Source: Kineosporia rhizophila (GTDB taxonomy: Bacteria; Actinomycetota; Actinomycetes; Actinomycetales; Kineosporiaceae). From it: DNA of 64,000 nt. The position numbers and the translations under genes were made by a program. Location of the stretch: assembly GCF_021277265.1 (NCBI RefSeq), contig NZ_JAJSOH010000008.1, forward strand, positions 186,001 to 250,000, given 5' to 3'. Shown in pieces: positions 51,715 to 61,417 of the stretch. Numbering within the stretch: the stretch's first letter is position 1; every line of letters starts with the position of its first letter. Below the pieces are notes generated by a model, which saw only the letters and a program-made list of their open reading frames with translations, searched no databases and was not told the origin of the DNA.

Positions 51715-52821
51715 GTGACCGGTCCGACTGACTCCGAGATCCTCCAGCGCGCCCCGAAGGTCCTGCTGCACGACCATCTGGACGGTGGGCTCAGACCCTC
51801 CACGGTCGCCGGGATCGCCGCCGAGATCGGCCATGAACTGCCCGTCTCCGACCCGGCCGAGCTGGGCGAGTGGTTCCGGCGCAGTGCCGACTCCGGTTCC
51901 CTGGAGCGCTACCTCGAGACGTTCGTGCACACCGTCGCCGTGATGCAGCGCCGGCAGGACCTGGTGCGGGTGGCCCGGGAGGCCGCGCTCGACCTGGCCG
52001 CCGACGGTGTGGTCTACGCCGAGATCCGTTATGCACCCGAGCAGCACCTCGAGGGCGGGCTCGACCTCGACGAGGTGGTCACCGCCGTCGCCGAGGGTCT
52101 GGCCGAGGGCGAGAAGGAAGCCGCTGCCGCCGGTACCCCGATCCGCACCGGTCAGCTGGTCACCGCCATGCGGCACGCGGCCCGCAGCCGGGAGATCGCC
52201 GAGCTGGCCGAGCGGCACCGGGACAACGGGGTGGTCGGGTTCGACATCGCCGGGGCCGAGGCCGGCTTCCCGCCCTCGCGGCACCTGGACGCCTTCGACT
52301 ACCTGCACGAGGCGAACATGCACGTCACCATCCACGCCGGGGAGGCCTTCGGGCTGCCCAGCATCTGGGAGGCGGTGCAGGTGTGCGGCGCCGACCGGCT
52401 CGGGCACGGCGTGCGGATCATGGACGACATCGAGGTGATCGGCGGCCGGGACGAGTACGGCCGCCCGGCCGCGAAGCTCGGCCGGCTGGCCGGCTGGGTG
52501 CGCGACAAGCGCATCCCGCTGGAACTCTGCCCGACCAGCAACGTGCAGACCGGCGCCGCCAGCAGCGTCGCCGAGCACCCGATCGGCCTGCTCAAGGACC
52601 TGCGGTTCCGGGTCACCGTGAACACCGACAACCGGCTGATGTCCGGCACGTCGATGACCCGTGAGATGACCGGTCTCGTGCAACAGGCGGGCTGGACGCT
52701 CGAAGACCTACGATGGGTCACGATTAATGCACTAAAGAGTGCTTTTATCCCGTTCGACGAACGGCTTGCGCTGATCGAGGGCGTCGTGAAGCCCGGGTAC
52801 GCGCAGCTGGGCGCGTCCTGA
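51715..52821 (+). CDS. add: Adenosine deaminase
   Basis: 368 residues from GTG 51715. Converts adenosine and deoxyadenosine to inosine forms. Zinc and catalytic residues: [12 protein letters not shown] (HxH), [10 protein letters not shown] (His-Ala-Gly-Glu), RLGHGVRI and [15 protein letters not shown] with the terminal Asp-Asp/Asn pair. Slightly longer than the average 340 residues. With purine nucleoside phosphorylase at 56.8 kb and the nucleoside importer at 37-42 kb it forms a salvage set. Confidence 0.96.
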   Translation: MTGPTDSEILQRAPKVLLHDHLDGGLRPSTVAGIAAEIGHELPVSDPAELGEWFRRSADSGSLERYLETFVHTVAVMQRRQDLVRVAREAALDLAADGVVYAEIRYAPEQHLEGGLDLDEVVTAVAEGLAEGEKEAAAAGTPIRTGQLVTAMRHAARSREIAELAERHRDNGVVGFDIAGAEAGFPPSRHLDAFDYLHEANMHVTIHAGEAFGLPSIWEAVQVCGADRLGHGVRIMDDIEVIGGRDEYGRPAAKLGRLAGWVRDKRIPLELCPTSNVQTGAASSVAEHPIGLLKDLRFRVTVNTDNRLMSGTSMTREMTGLVQQAGWTLEDLRWVTINALKSAFIPFDERLALIEGVVKPGYAQLGAS

Positions 52822-52872
52822 GCAGTCCGAGCCCGGATGTGAGCCTGATCTGAGCCTGAGGGAGGAGTGAGG

Positions 52873-54936
52873 GTGGCGTACCGGCCGGCCCGCTTCCCGG
52901 GCTCCCGGCGCGTGCTCGCCGCGGACGCGGTGGCCCGCTACGACCTGCGCCGGACCATGATGGCCCGGCTGCTGGCCGCCAACCCCGCGTTGTCGCTGCT
53001 GGTGCTGGTCGGCGACGTGGAGATGGAAGAGCTCGACCTGGAGCCGCACGGCGGCGCCGATGCAGTGTCGGCCGCCTTCACCCGGCCCGAGCCCGAGGTG
53101 CACGGGCTGATCATCGTGGGCGGTCTGCGGGTCGACCGGGCGGTGCAGCACCCCCGCTCCACCACCGGCATGTCGCTGTACGTCCTGGGCGACCTGCAGG
53201 CGCGCAACGTGGCGATCAGCGGGCTGGAACTCGTGGTGCGCGGCGACGTGCAGGTCTCCGAGGTCTTCGCCGGGGCCGGCCCGTCCGGCGGGGCCCGTCT
53301 GGACGGTGACGTGGCGGCCAAGCTGCTGGTCTCCGACGCCTTCCCGATGCTGGTCGGGGGTGCGCTGAAGGCCCCGGTACTGGAGAACGGCCGCACCCGG
53401 ATCGGGGTGGTCGACGGGCCCGGGGTGCGCGAGGCCCGGGGCGAGGTGCTGCCCTCGCTGGTCCTCGACTCCACGGTGCTGGAGAACGGCGACGAGTTCT
53501 CCTGGCCCCGGCTGCGGGCCGCGATCGGCGCCGGCCGGGCCAGCCTGACCGCCGACTACCTCACCGGCCGCACCAATCTGGAGTCGATGCGCGAGCTGCG
53601 CCGGCTCGAGGCCGAGATCGAGGTGGTGCTGGCCGAGCACCGCTACGCCCGCGGCGCCGAGCTGCTGCGCAAGGCCCGGGCCCTGGGCGCGCCGCGGCAG
53701 GAGACCGGGCTGAAGCTGGCCGACGCGATCTACCGGGTGCACCACGGCACCGGCAGCCGGGAGGCCCTGGCCGAGGCGCTGGAACTGCTCGACGAGGCGC
53801 TCGGCCCGCGGCCCGACCCGGCCGCGGTGATGGCCCACCCGCAGGCCCTGCTGCAGCGCGCGGCCATCCTGCTGCAACTGCGCGAGCACGACGACGAGGC
53901 GTTCGAGCAGGCCTGGCGCGACTGCTCGCTGGCCGCGGTGACGATGCCGGCGCCGGAGCGGGCCGGGATCGCCGGGCTGATGGGGCAGTGGCTGTTCACC
54001 CGGCACCGCTACGACGAGTGCGTGCCCTACCTGCGTCAGGCCCTGGCCGCCGACGGCGAGGACGGCGCCCAGCACGGCCGGCTGGCCCGGGCGCTGTGGA
54101 TGCTCGACCGTGAGGCCGAGGCCCTGCCGCACGCCACCCGCTCGCTGGAACTGAATCCCGCCGACGACCGGATGTGGTTCGTCCGCGGCAAGTGCCAGCA
54201 GGTGCTGGGCGAGGTCGAGGAGGCCCGGCTGGACCTGAGCACCTACCTCGACCTGCACCCGGACGACGACCTGGCGGTCGAGGCGCTGATCGTGATCCAC
54301 CTCGACGCGCAGGACACCGACGCGGCCGTGGAGAACGCCCTGCAGTTCATCGAGCAGCACCCCGAGATCGACGGCGCCCCGGCCCGTTTCGGCCGCCTGC
54401 TGCACCTGCGCGGGCACTACGACCTGGCCGTGCCGCTGCTGCGCCGGGCGATGCAGACGCATCCGGAAGACGCCACGATCGTGCGCGACCTGGCGGTGGC
54501 GCTGAACGAGAGCGGGCACGACCACACCGGTCTGGACACCGCGCTGCGCCGGGTCGAGATCGACCCGGACGGCGACCATCTGGCCTACCTGCGGGCCGAG
54601 GTGAACCTGGCGCTGTCCGACCCGAACGCGGCCGAGGACGACCTGGAGGACTACCTGCGGCGGTTCCCCGAGGCAGCCCGGGCGATGGCCTCGCTGGCCG
54701 GGATCCGCCTGCTCCAGCTGCGTCCGGCTGATGCCGAGAAGCTGCTGGAGAGTGCCCGCGAGCTGGCGCCGGACGACTACTACGTCGAGACCGTCATCGA
54801 GAAGGCCGGTTTCGCCGAGAAGATCGACCTGACCGGCCCCCCGCCCGCCGCCGTGGTGCTACCGGCAGAGGGCGAGAGGCCCGCCGTGACTCAGCTTTCG
54901 TTCCGGGACGCGGGCTACCGCCGCCACACGCCCTAG
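52873..54936 (+). CDS. TPR protein with bactofilin-like N-terminal region
   Basis: 687 residues from GTG 52873, five bases after GGAGGAG; GTG 52867 sits on the ribosome site. Residues about 75-165 repeat short Gly-spaced beta units (MSLYVLGDLQARNVAISGLE, LVVRGDVQVSEVF, ARLDGDVAAKLLVSDA) like polymer-forming bactofilin or right-handed beta-helix proteins. From about 260 to 660 are many TPR-like helix pairs (RLARALWMLDREAEALPHAT; LNPADDRMWFVRGKCQQVLG). No signal peptide. A cytoplasmic scaffold is the simplest idea. The stop shares CTAG with the stop of the convergent phosphomutase gene. Confidence 0.7.
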   Translation: MAYRPARFPGSRRVLAADAVARYDLRRTMMARLLAANPALSLLVLVGDVEMEELDLEPHGGADAVSAAFTRPEPEVHGLIIVGGLRVDRAVQHPRSTTGMSLYVLGDLQARNVAISGLELVVRGDVQVSEVFAGAGPSGGARLDGDVAAKLLVSDAFPMLVGGALKAPVLENGRTRIGVVDGPGVREARGEVLPSLVLDSTVLENGDEFSWPRLRAAIGAGRASLTADYLTGRTNLESMRELRRLEAEIEVVLAEHRYARGAELLRKARALGAPRQETGLKLADAIYRVHHGTGSREALAEALELLDEALGPRPDPAAVMAHPQALLQRAAILLQLREHDDEAFEQAWRDCSLAAVTMPAPERAGIAGLMGQWLFTRHRYDECVPYLRQALAADGEDGAQHGRLARALWMLDREAEALPHATRSLELNPADDRMWFVRGKCQQVLGEVEEARLDLSTYLDLHPDDDLAVEALIVIHLDAQDTDAAVENALQFIEQHPEIDGAPARFGRLLHLRGHYDLAVPLLRRAMQTHPEDATIVRDLAVALNESGHDHTGLDTALRRVEIDPDGDHLAYLRAEVNLALSDPNAAEDDLEDYLRRFPEAARAMASLAGIRLLQLRPADAEKLLESARELAPDDYYVETVIEKAGFAEKIDLTGPPPAAVVLPAEGERPAVTQLSFRDAGYRRHTP

Positions 54937-56648
54937 GAAACCTGGACGCCCAGGGCCTGCTGCACGTCGGCGGTGATCCGGGCCAGCCGCTCGGCCGCCG
55001 CCTCGCGGGCGGCCGCGACCGAGTCGCCCTCGGCCGGAACCACCACTTCCAGATAGCATTTCAGCTTGGGCTCGGTGCCGCTGGGGCGCACGATCACCCG
55101 GTCGCCGTCGGCGGTGCGGTAGCGCAGGCCGGGGGTGCCGGGCAGGCCGTCCACCCCTTCGGACAGGTCTTCGGCCGACTTCACCACGCTGCCGGCCAGG
55201 GTGGCGGGCGGGCGCTGGGTGATCCGCTCGAGCATCGTGGCGATCTCGGCCAGATCCTGCACCCGTACCGAGAACTGGTCGGTGGCGTGCAGGCCGTGGC
55301 GCCGGGCCAGGTCGTCCAGGGCGTCGAGCAGGCTGCGCCCCTGAGCCCGCAGCTCGGCCGCGTACTCGGCGATCAGCAGGGCGGCGCTGATGCCGTCCTT
55401 GTCGCGCACCGAGGCCGGGGCCACGCAGTAGCCCAGCGCCTCCTCGTAGGCGTAGGACAGCTCCGGCACCCGGGCCAGCCACTTGAAACCGGTCAGCGTC
55501 TCGCGGTGCTCGGCGCCGTGCGCCCGGGCGATCCGGGCCAGCAGCTGCGAGGACACGATCGAGCTGGCCACCACCGCGGACCCGGTGCCGCGGCGGCCGA
55601 GCAGGTACTTACCCAGCAGGGCGCCCACCTCGTCGCCGCGCAGCATCCGCCAGCCGGCCTGGTCCGGCACGGCCACGGCGCACCGGTCGGCGTCCGGGTC
55701 GTTGGCGATGACCAGGTGGGCCTTGCGCGCGCGGGCCGCAGCCAGCGCGAGGTCGAGGGCGCCCGGTTCCTCGGGGTTGGGGAAGCTCACGGTGGGGAAG
55801 GCGGCGTCCGGGGCAGCCTGCTCGGCAACCACGTGCAGGGCCGGGAAACCGGCCGCCGCGAAGGCCCGGACCGCGGTGTCTCCGCCGACGCCGTGCAGCG
55901 GGGTGAGAACGATGTCGATGTCCCGGGCCGCTCCCGGGGTGAGCACCGCGGCGACCGATTCCAGGTACTCGTCCACGATCTGCTCGCCGACCTGCTCCCA
56001 GCCGTCCAGGGCCATCGGCACGTCGATCGCCGGGGCCACGTGGGCGATCTGGTGGGCGATCAGGTCGTCGACCGGCGGGACGATCTGCGCGCCGCTGCCG
56101 GGGGAGGAGTCGGCCCGGCCACCCAGGTAGACCTTGTAACCGTTGTCCTGCGGCGGGTTGTGGCTGGCGGTGACCATGATGCCCGCGTCGGCGCCGAGCC
56201 GGCGCAGAGCGAAGGCCAGGACCGGGGTGGGCAACGGCCCCGGCAGCAGCTGGGCCACACAACCCGCGGCGGTGAGCACCGCGCAGGTGTCGCGGGCGAA
56301 GGTGTCGGAGTCGGTGCGGGCGTCGTACCCCACCACCACCCTCGGCGCCTCTGGCTTGACCACTTGGTGCAGGTACGCCGCGATCCCGGCCGCGGCCCGG
56401 ATGACGACAGCCCGGTTCATCCGGTTCGGCCCGGCCCCCAGTGCGCCCCGCAGACCTGCGGTACCGAACTGGAGCGAGCCGGAGAAGCGCTGTGCGAGAT
56501 CGTCGCGCGCTGTCCCGGAGACCGTGGAGTCGCCGGAGGTGACCAGCTCGATCAGCCGGTCCACCTCGAGCCGGGTACGGGGGTCGGGGTCCGCGTCCCG
56601 CCAGTGCGTCGCGCGGTCGACCAGACCGGCGAGCTCGGTTTCGTCCAC
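54933..56648 (-). CDS. Phosphohexomutase/phosphopentomutase-family enzyme (PMM/PGM)
   Basis: 571 residues from GTG. Alpha-D-phosphohexomutase superfamily: active-site phosphoserine Ser162 in TASHNPPQDNG, metal loop DPDADRCAV, sugar-binding EEALGYCVAP and phosphate-binding RPSGTEPKLK. The length (over 550) and FGTAGLRG opening match the PGM2/ManB-like group, members of which act on mannose-1-P, glucose-1-P or ribose-1-P. Either mannose metabolism (manA, manC) or conversion of pentose-1-phosphates made by the nucleoside phosphorylases here would make sense. Same strand and 130 bases downstream of punA. Confidence 0.9.
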   Translation of the reverse strand: MDETELAGLVDRATHWRDADPDPRTRLEVDRLIELVTSGDSTVSGTARDDLAQRFSGSLQFGTAGLRGALGAGPNRMNRAVVIRAAAGIAAYLHQVVKPEAPRVVVGYDARTDSDTFARDTCAVLTAAGCVAQLLPGPLPTPVLAFALRRLGADAGIMVTASHNPPQDNGYKVYLGGRADSSPGSGAQIVPPVDDLIAHQIAHVAPAIDVPMALDGWEQVGEQIVDEYLESVAAVLTPGAARDIDIVLTPLHGVGGDTAVRAFAAAGFPALHVVAEQAAPDAAFPTVSFPNPEEPGALDLALAAARARKAHLVIANDPDADRCAVAVPDQAGWRMLRGDEVGALLGKYLLGRRGTGSAVVASSIVSSQLLARIARAHGAEHRETLTGFKWLARVPELSYAYEEALGYCVAPASVRDKDGISAALLIAEYAAELRAQGRSLLDALDDLARRHGLHATDQFSVRVQDLAEIATMLERITQRPPATLAGSVVKSAEDLSEGVDGLPGTPGLRYRTADGDRVIVRPSGTEPKLKCYLEVVVPAEGDSVAAAREAAAERLARITADVQQALGVQVS

Positions 56649-56781
56649 ACCGGAAACTTACCTGGTCGCCATCCCCTGGACGGGTACCGGACGGTTGTTG
56701 TGACCGGAACGGCTGATCTTTCCGGGTGAAAGGGGCGTGGCGGGCGCCACAACCGGCCGATTTCGACCCTACTGAACACGA

Positions 56782-56828
56782 CTTGAGGACGCCGATGGCC
56801 GCCTCAGGTGGCCACCGACGTCCTCAAG
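56782..56828. terminator. Gene-end palindrome (GACGTC family) after punA
   Basis: Arms 56782-56800 and 56810-56828, 17 of 19 pairs matching, with a nine-base loop. On the minus strand it reads CTTGAGGACGTCGGTGG, sharing GGACGTCGGTGG with the palindrome at 59588. It begins five bases after the punA stop and separates it from the phosphomutase gene. Confidence 0.7.
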
Positions 56829-56833
56829 GCGTC

Positions 56834-57673
56834 TCAGAGCCGGCGGACGACCTCGGCCAGCATCGAGCCGACCCGCTGGGCGGCGGCCCGCCCCTCGGCG
56901 AGCACCTCCTCGTGGCTCAGCGGCTGGCCGGAGATGCCCGCGGCCAGGTTGGTGACCAGCGAGATGCCGAGGATCTCCAGGCCCGCCTCGCGGGCCGCGA
57001 TGGCCTCCAGGGCGGTGGACATGCCGACCAGGTCGGCGCCCAGCCGGCCGGCCATACGCACCTCGGCCGGGGTCTCGTAGTGCGGGCCCCGGAACTGCGC
57101 GTAGACGCCCTCGGGGAGGTCGGGCTGGACCTCCCGGCAGACCGCGCGCAGCCGGCTGGAGTACAGGTCGGTCAGGTCGACGAAGGTGGCGCCCTCGAGC
57201 GGGCTGGCCCCGGTCAGGTTGATGTGGTCGCTGATCAGCACCGGTGTTCCGGGAGGCCACTCGGGGTTCAGCCCGCCGCAGCCGTTGGTCAGCACCACCA
57301 TCGAGCAGCCGGCCGCCGCCGCGGTGCGCACGCCGTGCGCCACCGCCCGTACGCCCTTGTTCTCGTAGTAGTGCGTGCGGCTGCCCAGGATCAGCGCGTG
57401 CTTGGGGGCCGCCGACGACCCCTCGGGCGCGGCGATCCGGACCGAGCGCAGCTGGCCGACGTGGCCGGGCACCCCGGAGACCGAGAATCCGGGGACCTCG
57501 GTGGCCGGGATCTCGGCCAGGGTCTCGCCCAGCAGGTCGGCGGCCGGGGCCCAGCCGGAGCCGAGCACCAGGGCCACGTCGTGCTTCTCGATGCCGGTGA
57601 GTTCGGCGAGCCGGGCGGCGGCGAGCTCGGCCGTCTCCTTGGGCGAGGTCTCGTGCGTGGTCATGGAGTTCAC
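56834..57673 (-). CDS. punA: Purine-nucleoside phosphorylase
   Basis: 279 residues from a GTG overlapping the upstream stop (GTGA); ATG at 57664 would shorten it by three. Trimeric class: splits inosine, guanosine and deoxy forms to base and pentose-1-phosphate. Marks: LVLGSGWAPAADLL (phosphate loop), GSRTHYYENKG, LTNGCGGLNPEWPPGTPVLI, FRGPHYETPAEVRM and GMSTALEAIAAREAG with the VTNLAAG end. Works after adenosine deaminase in purine salvage. Confidence 0.96.
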   Translation of the reverse strand: MNSMTTHETSPKETAELAAARLAELTGIEKHDVALVLGSGWAPAADLLGETLAEIPATEVPGFSVSGVPGHVGQLRSVRIAAPEGSSAAPKHALILGSRTHYYENKGVRAVAHGVRTAAAAGCSMVVLTNGCGGLNPEWPPGTPVLISDHINLTGASPLEGATFVDLTDLYSSRLRAVCREVQPDLPEGVYAQFRGPHYETPAEVRMAGRLGADLVGMSTALEAIAAREAGLEILGISLVTNLAAGISGQPLSHEEVLAEGRAAAQRVGSMLAEVVRRL

Positions 57674-58149
57674 CGCTCGTTCGGGGGAAGGTGCTCAGGG
57701 GTGTCGCTGGACTGGCAGGGGCGCGCGCGCAGGTTGTGCACGTAGTCGTCGGGGGCGCCGCCGGCCTCGGCCGCGTCGGCCAGCATGCCCAGGTAGTGCG
57801 CGGCGGGCAGGCCGCCCTCGTACGCGTCGAGCACGTGCACCCAGGCGACCACGTCACCGTCGAGCGTGTGCACCCGGACATGGATCTTGCGGGACAGGCC
57901 GGTGGCCAGGCCCTCCCACTCGTCCAGGGCCTGCTCGTCGCCGGGGGTCACGTCGTAGACGCTGACGTAGACCTGGGCGGACGGATCCTCCACCAGGGTG
58001 GCCAGGGCCCCGTCGACGGCGTTCGGCACCTCGGCGAAGGTGAGGCGCCAGCCGGTGATCCATCCGAGCCCACGCAACGGCGAGTGCGGCGCCCGCAGCG
58101 CCATTCGCTCCGGGTCGAGGTTCGCGCCGTAGGCGGCGTAGAGATCCAT
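57670..58149 (-). CDS. Gamma-glutamylcyclotransferase-like protein
   Basis: 159 residues. GGCT/AIG2 fold marked by DLYAAYGANLDPERM at the start (the YGxN loop) and the acidic ALDEWEGLATG with the likely catalytic Glu. The family cyclises gamma-glutamyl amines to 5-oxoproline or has other small substrates. Overlap with punA by GTGA makes them co-translated, though no metabolic link is obvious. The short gap to the divergent lpdA-like gene holds both promoters. Confidence 0.85.
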   Translation of the reverse strand: MDLYAAYGANLDPERMALRAPHSPLRGLGWITGWRLTFAEVPNAVDGALATLVEDPSAQVYVSVYDVTPGDEQALDEWEGLATGLSRKIHVRVHTLDGDVVAWVHVLDAYEGGLPAAHYLGMLADAAEAGGAPDDYVHNLRARPCQSSDTPEHLPPNER

Positions 58150-58222
58150 GGAGGACAGGGTAGAGATTCCCGCCCGTCCCCATGCAAACGCCTGGCCTGC
58201 TGTCCTGGGGGACAATGACCGG

Positions 58223-59581
58223 GTGAGCGCGAAGAGCAGAATTGTCATCGTCGGCGGCGGGCCCGGCGGGTACGAGGCCGCGCTGGTGGCGGCGCAGCTC
58301 GGCGCCGACGTCACGGTGGTCGACCGGGACGGGCTGGGCGGGGCCGCGGTCCTGACCGACGTGGTGCCCAGCAAGACCCTGATCGCCACCGCCGACGTGC
58401 TGGCCACGGTCGGCGGCTCGCGGCAGCTCGGCATCCGCGGCCTGGGCCGGGTGCAGGCCGACCTCGCCGCGGTCAACCGCCGGGTCAAGGGCCTGGCCCG
58501 GGCCCAGTCGAAAGACATCCAGCGCCGCCTGGAGGCCGAGGGGGTGCGCATCGTCCAGGGGCAGGGGGTCCTCGACGGGCCCTCCCGGGTGAAGGTCGGC
58601 GATCTGGTGATCGAGGCCGACACGCTGCTGATCTCCACCGGTGCCAGCCCGCGCGAGCTGCCCGACGCCATGCCCGACGGCGAGCGGGTGCTCAACTGGA
58701 AGCAGCTGTACGACCTGGAGGAGCTGCCCGAGCGGCTGATCGTGGTCGGGTCCGGGGTCACCGGGGCCGAGTTCGCCAGCGCCTACCACGCCCTCGGCGC
58801 CGGGGTCGCCCTGGTCTCCAGCCGCGATCGGGTGCTGCCCGGAGAAGATGCGGACGCCGCCGAGGTGCTGGAGCACGTGTTCCGGCGCGGCGGTATGGAG
58901 GTGCTGTCCCGCTCGCGCGCGCAGAGCGTCAAGCGCACCGATGCCGGCGTGGTGGTCACGCTCTCCGACGGGCGCACGGTCGAGGGGTCGCACTGCCTGA
59001 TGGCCGTCGGGGCCGTTCCGAACACCGCCGGTCTGGGGCTTGAGGAGGCCGGCGTCCGGCTGAGTCCTTCCGGGCACATCGAGGTGGACCGGGTCTCGCG
59101 CACGAGTGTCCGCGGTATCTACGCCGCCGGTGACTGCACCGGCGTGTTCCCGCTGGCCTCGGTGGCGGCGATGCAGGGCCGGAAGGCGATGCACCACGTG
59201 CTCGGTGACGCGGTCTCCCCGCTGGAGCTGCGCCTGGTCAGCTCGAACGTGTTCACCTCACCGGAGATCGCCACCGTCGGCGTCACCCAGACCCAGGTCG
59301 ACGGAGGGCTGGAGGCGGTGGCGGTGAAGCTGCCGCTGGCCACCAACCCCCGGGCCAAGATGCAGGGCATCCACGACGGTTTCGTGAAGCTGTTCGCCTC
59401 GCCGTCGGGGCGGGTGCTCGGTGGCACGGTGGTCGCGCCGCGCGCGTCCGAGCTGATCCACCCCATCGCGCTGGCGGTCTCGGCCCGGCTGACGGTCGAC
59501 GAGGTGGCCGCGGTGTTCACGGTCTACCCGTCGATCTCCGGCTCGGTGGCCGAGGCGGCCCGGCAACTGCACACGAGCTGA
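58223..59581 (+). CDS. lpdA: LpdA-type flavoprotein NAD(P)H-quinone reductase
   Basis: 452 residues from GTG 58223. FAD/NAD disulphide-reductase fold: FAD motif VIVGGGPGGYEAALVAAQLG, NAD motif IVVGSGVTGAEFASAY, AAGDCTGVFPLASVA and the C-terminal interface domain with HPIALAVSARLTVDEVA. The redox CxxxxC is absent: the segment reads GGAAVLTDVVPSKTL where lipoamide dehydrogenases have GGTCLNVGCIPSK. That is the pattern of mycobacterial LpdA (Rv3303c type), which reduces quinones and aids oxidative-stress resistance. It is therefore not a pyruvate-dehydrogenase E3. Confidence 0.9.
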   Translation: MSAKSRIVIVGGGPGGYEAALVAAQLGADVTVVDRDGLGGAAVLTDVVPSKTLIATADVLATVGGSRQLGIRGLGRVQADLAAVNRRVKGLARAQSKDIQRRLEAEGVRIVQGQGVLDGPSRVKVGDLVIEADTLLISTGASPRELPDAMPDGERVLNWKQLYDLEELPERLIVVGSGVTGAEFASAYHALGAGVALVSSRDRVLPGEDADAAEVLEHVFRRGGMEVLSRSRAQSVKRTDAGVVVTLSDGRTVEGSHCLMAVGAVPNTAGLGLEEAGVRLSPSGHIEVDRVSRTSVRGIYAAGDCTGVFPLASVAAMQGRKAMHHVLGDAVSPLELRLVSSNVFTSPEIATVGVTQTQVDGGLEAVAVKLPLATNPRAKMQGIHDGFVKLFASPSGRVLGGTVVAPRASELIHPIALAVSARLTVDEVAAVFTVYPSISGSVAEAARQLHTS

Positions 59582-59587
59582 ACGGCA

Positions 59588-59623
59588 ACCGGAGGACGTC
59601 GGTGGGCACCGGCGTCCTCCGGT
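59588..59623. terminator. Gene-end palindrome (GACGTC family) between lpdA and the carboxylase gene
   Basis: Arms 59588-59604 and 59607-59623 (ACCGGAGGACGTCGGTG and a near-exact complement) with a two-base loop. It lies between two convergent stops, seven bases after lpdA. The word GACGTCGGTGGGCACCG also occurs near 14495. Confidence 0.75.
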
Positions 59624-59632
59624 CGCGTTCGG

Positions 59633-61417
59633 TCAGTCCTTCAGTTCGCAGATGGGTGCGCCGGAGGTGACCGTCTTGCCGATCTCGGCGCTCAGACCGG
59701 TGACGGTGCCGGCCTTGTGCGCGGTCAGCGGCTGCTCCATCTTCATCGCCTCGAGCACCACGACCAGGTCGCCGGCCTCGACCCGCTGACCCTCCTCGAC
59801 CGCGATCTTGACGATGGTGCCCTGCATCGGCGACGTCAGCGCGTCACCGCTGACCGCCGCGGCGGCCTTGCCCTTCGAGCGGCGCGGGGCCGCCTTCTTG
59901 GCCTTCGGCGCGGCCCCCACCGAACCCAGCCCGGCCGGGAGCACCACCTCCAGCCGCTTGCCGCCGACCTCGACCACGATCCGCTCGCGGGGTTCTTCCT
60001 CGCCGCTCTCGGCCGCGGTGCCGGACCAGGGCTCGATCGTGTTGTCGAACTCGGTCTCGATCCAGCGGGTGTGCACGGTGAACGGGTCGCTGGTGAAGGC
60101 CGGGTCGCTGACCACCGCCCGGTGGAAGGGCAGCACGGTGGGCATGCCCTCGACGACGAACTCGGCCAGCGCCCGGCGGGAGCGCTCCAGCGCCTGCTGC
60201 CGGGTGGCGCCGGTGACCACCAGCTTGGCCAGCATCGAGTCGAAGCCGCCGCCGATCACCGACCCGGACACCACACCGGAGTCGAGCCGCACGCCCGGGC
60301 CGGACGGGGTCTCGTAGCGGGTGACCGTACCCGGCTGGGGCAGGAAGTTACGGCCCGCGTCCTCGCCGTTGATCCGGAACTCGATCGAGTGCCCGCGGAC
60401 CTGCGGGTCGTCGTAGCCCAGCGGCTCCCCGGCGGCGATCCGCAGCTGCTCACGCACCAGGTCCAGGCCGGTGACCTCTTCGGAGACCGGGTGCTCGACC
60501 TGCAGGCGGGTGTTCACCTCCAGGAACGAGATGGTGCCGTCCGGGCCGACCAGGAACTCGCAGGTGCCCGCGCCGACGTAACCGGCCTCGGTGAGGATCG
60601 CCTTGGACGCGCGGTACAGCTCGGCGGTCTGCTCGGGGGTCAGGAAGGGCGCCGGGGCCTCTTCGACCAGCTTCTGGTTGCGCCGCTGCAGCGAGCAGTC
60701 GCGGGTGGAGACCACCACCACGCTGCCGTGCTCGTCGGCCAGGCACTGGGTCTCCACGTGGCGCGGGCGGTCGAGGAACCGCTCGACGAAGCACTCGCCG
60801 CGGCCGAAGGCGGCCACCGCCTCACGGGTGGCGGACTCGAAGAGCTCGGGGATCTCCTCGATCGTGCGGGCCACCTTCAGGCCGCGCCCGCCGCCGCCGT
60901 ACGCGGCCTTGATCGCGACCGGCAGGCCGTGCTCCTCGGCGAAGGCGACGATCTCGCTCGCGTCGGCCACCGGGTCCTTGGTGCCGGGGACCAGGGGCGC
61001 GCCGGCCCGCTGGGCGATGTGCCGGGCCTTGACCTTGTCGCCGAGGGCGTCGATGGCCGCCGGCGGCGGGCCGATCCAGGTCAGCCCGGCGGCCAGGACG
61101 GCCGTGGCGAAGTCGGCGTTCTCGGCCAGGAAGCCGTAACCGGGGTGCACCGCGTCGGCGCCGGAACGGGCCGCCACGGCCAGCAGCTTGTCCACCACCA
61201 GGTAGGACTCGGCAGCGGTGGTCCCCTCCAGGGAGTAGGCCTCGTCCGCGACGGTGACGTGCACCGCGTCGCGGTCGGGCTCGGCGTAGACGGCCACCGA
61301 GGCGATGCCGGCGTCGCGGCAGGCGCGGGCGATACGCACCGCGATCTCGCCCCGGTTGGCGATGAGAACCTTGCTGATCGAACGGGTGGCACCCGGTTCG
61401 GGGGACGGCGTGGTCAT
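59633..61417 (-). CDS. accA3: Acetyl/propionyl-CoA carboxylase biotin-carboxylase plus BCCP subunit
   Basis: 594 residues from the ATG complementary to 61415-61417, five bases after AGGAG; an in-frame upstream extension is rejected. Parts: biotin carboxylase N-domain ([20 protein letters not shown]), ATP-grasp with [31 protein letters not shown] and C-domain; an Ala/Lys-rich linker; then the biotin carrier domain with EAMKMEQPL, biotin on Lys559. The alpha subunit serves several acyl-CoA carboxylases with separate beta subunits, none of which is in this window. Confidence 0.94.
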   Translation of the reverse strand: MTTPSPEPGATRSISKVLIANRGEIAVRIARACRDAGIASVAVYAEPDRDAVHVTVADEAYSLEGTTAAESYLVVDKLLAVAARSGADAVHPGYGFLAENADFATAVLAAGLTWIGPPPAAIDALGDKVKARHIAQRAGAPLVPGTKDPVADASEIVAFAEEHGLPVAIKAAYGGGGRGLKVARTIEEIPELFESATREAVAAFGRGECFVERFLDRPRHVETQCLADEHGSVVVVSTRDCSLQRRNQKLVEEAPAPFLTPEQTAELYRASKAILTEAGYVGAGTCEFLVGPDGTISFLEVNTRLQVEHPVSEEVTGLDLVREQLRIAAGEPLGYDDPQVRGHSIEFRINGEDAGRNFLPQPGTVTRYETPSGPGVRLDSGVVSGSVIGGGFDSMLAKLVVTGATRQQALERSRRALAEFVVEGMPTVLPFHRAVVSDPAFTSDPFTVHTRWIETEFDNTIEPWSGTAAESGEEEPRERIVVEVGGKRLEVVLPAGLGSVGAAPKAKKAAPRRSKGKAAAAVSGDALTSPMQGTIVKIAVEEGQRVEAGDLVVVLEAMKMEQPLTAHKAGTVTGLSAEIGKTVTSGAPICELKD

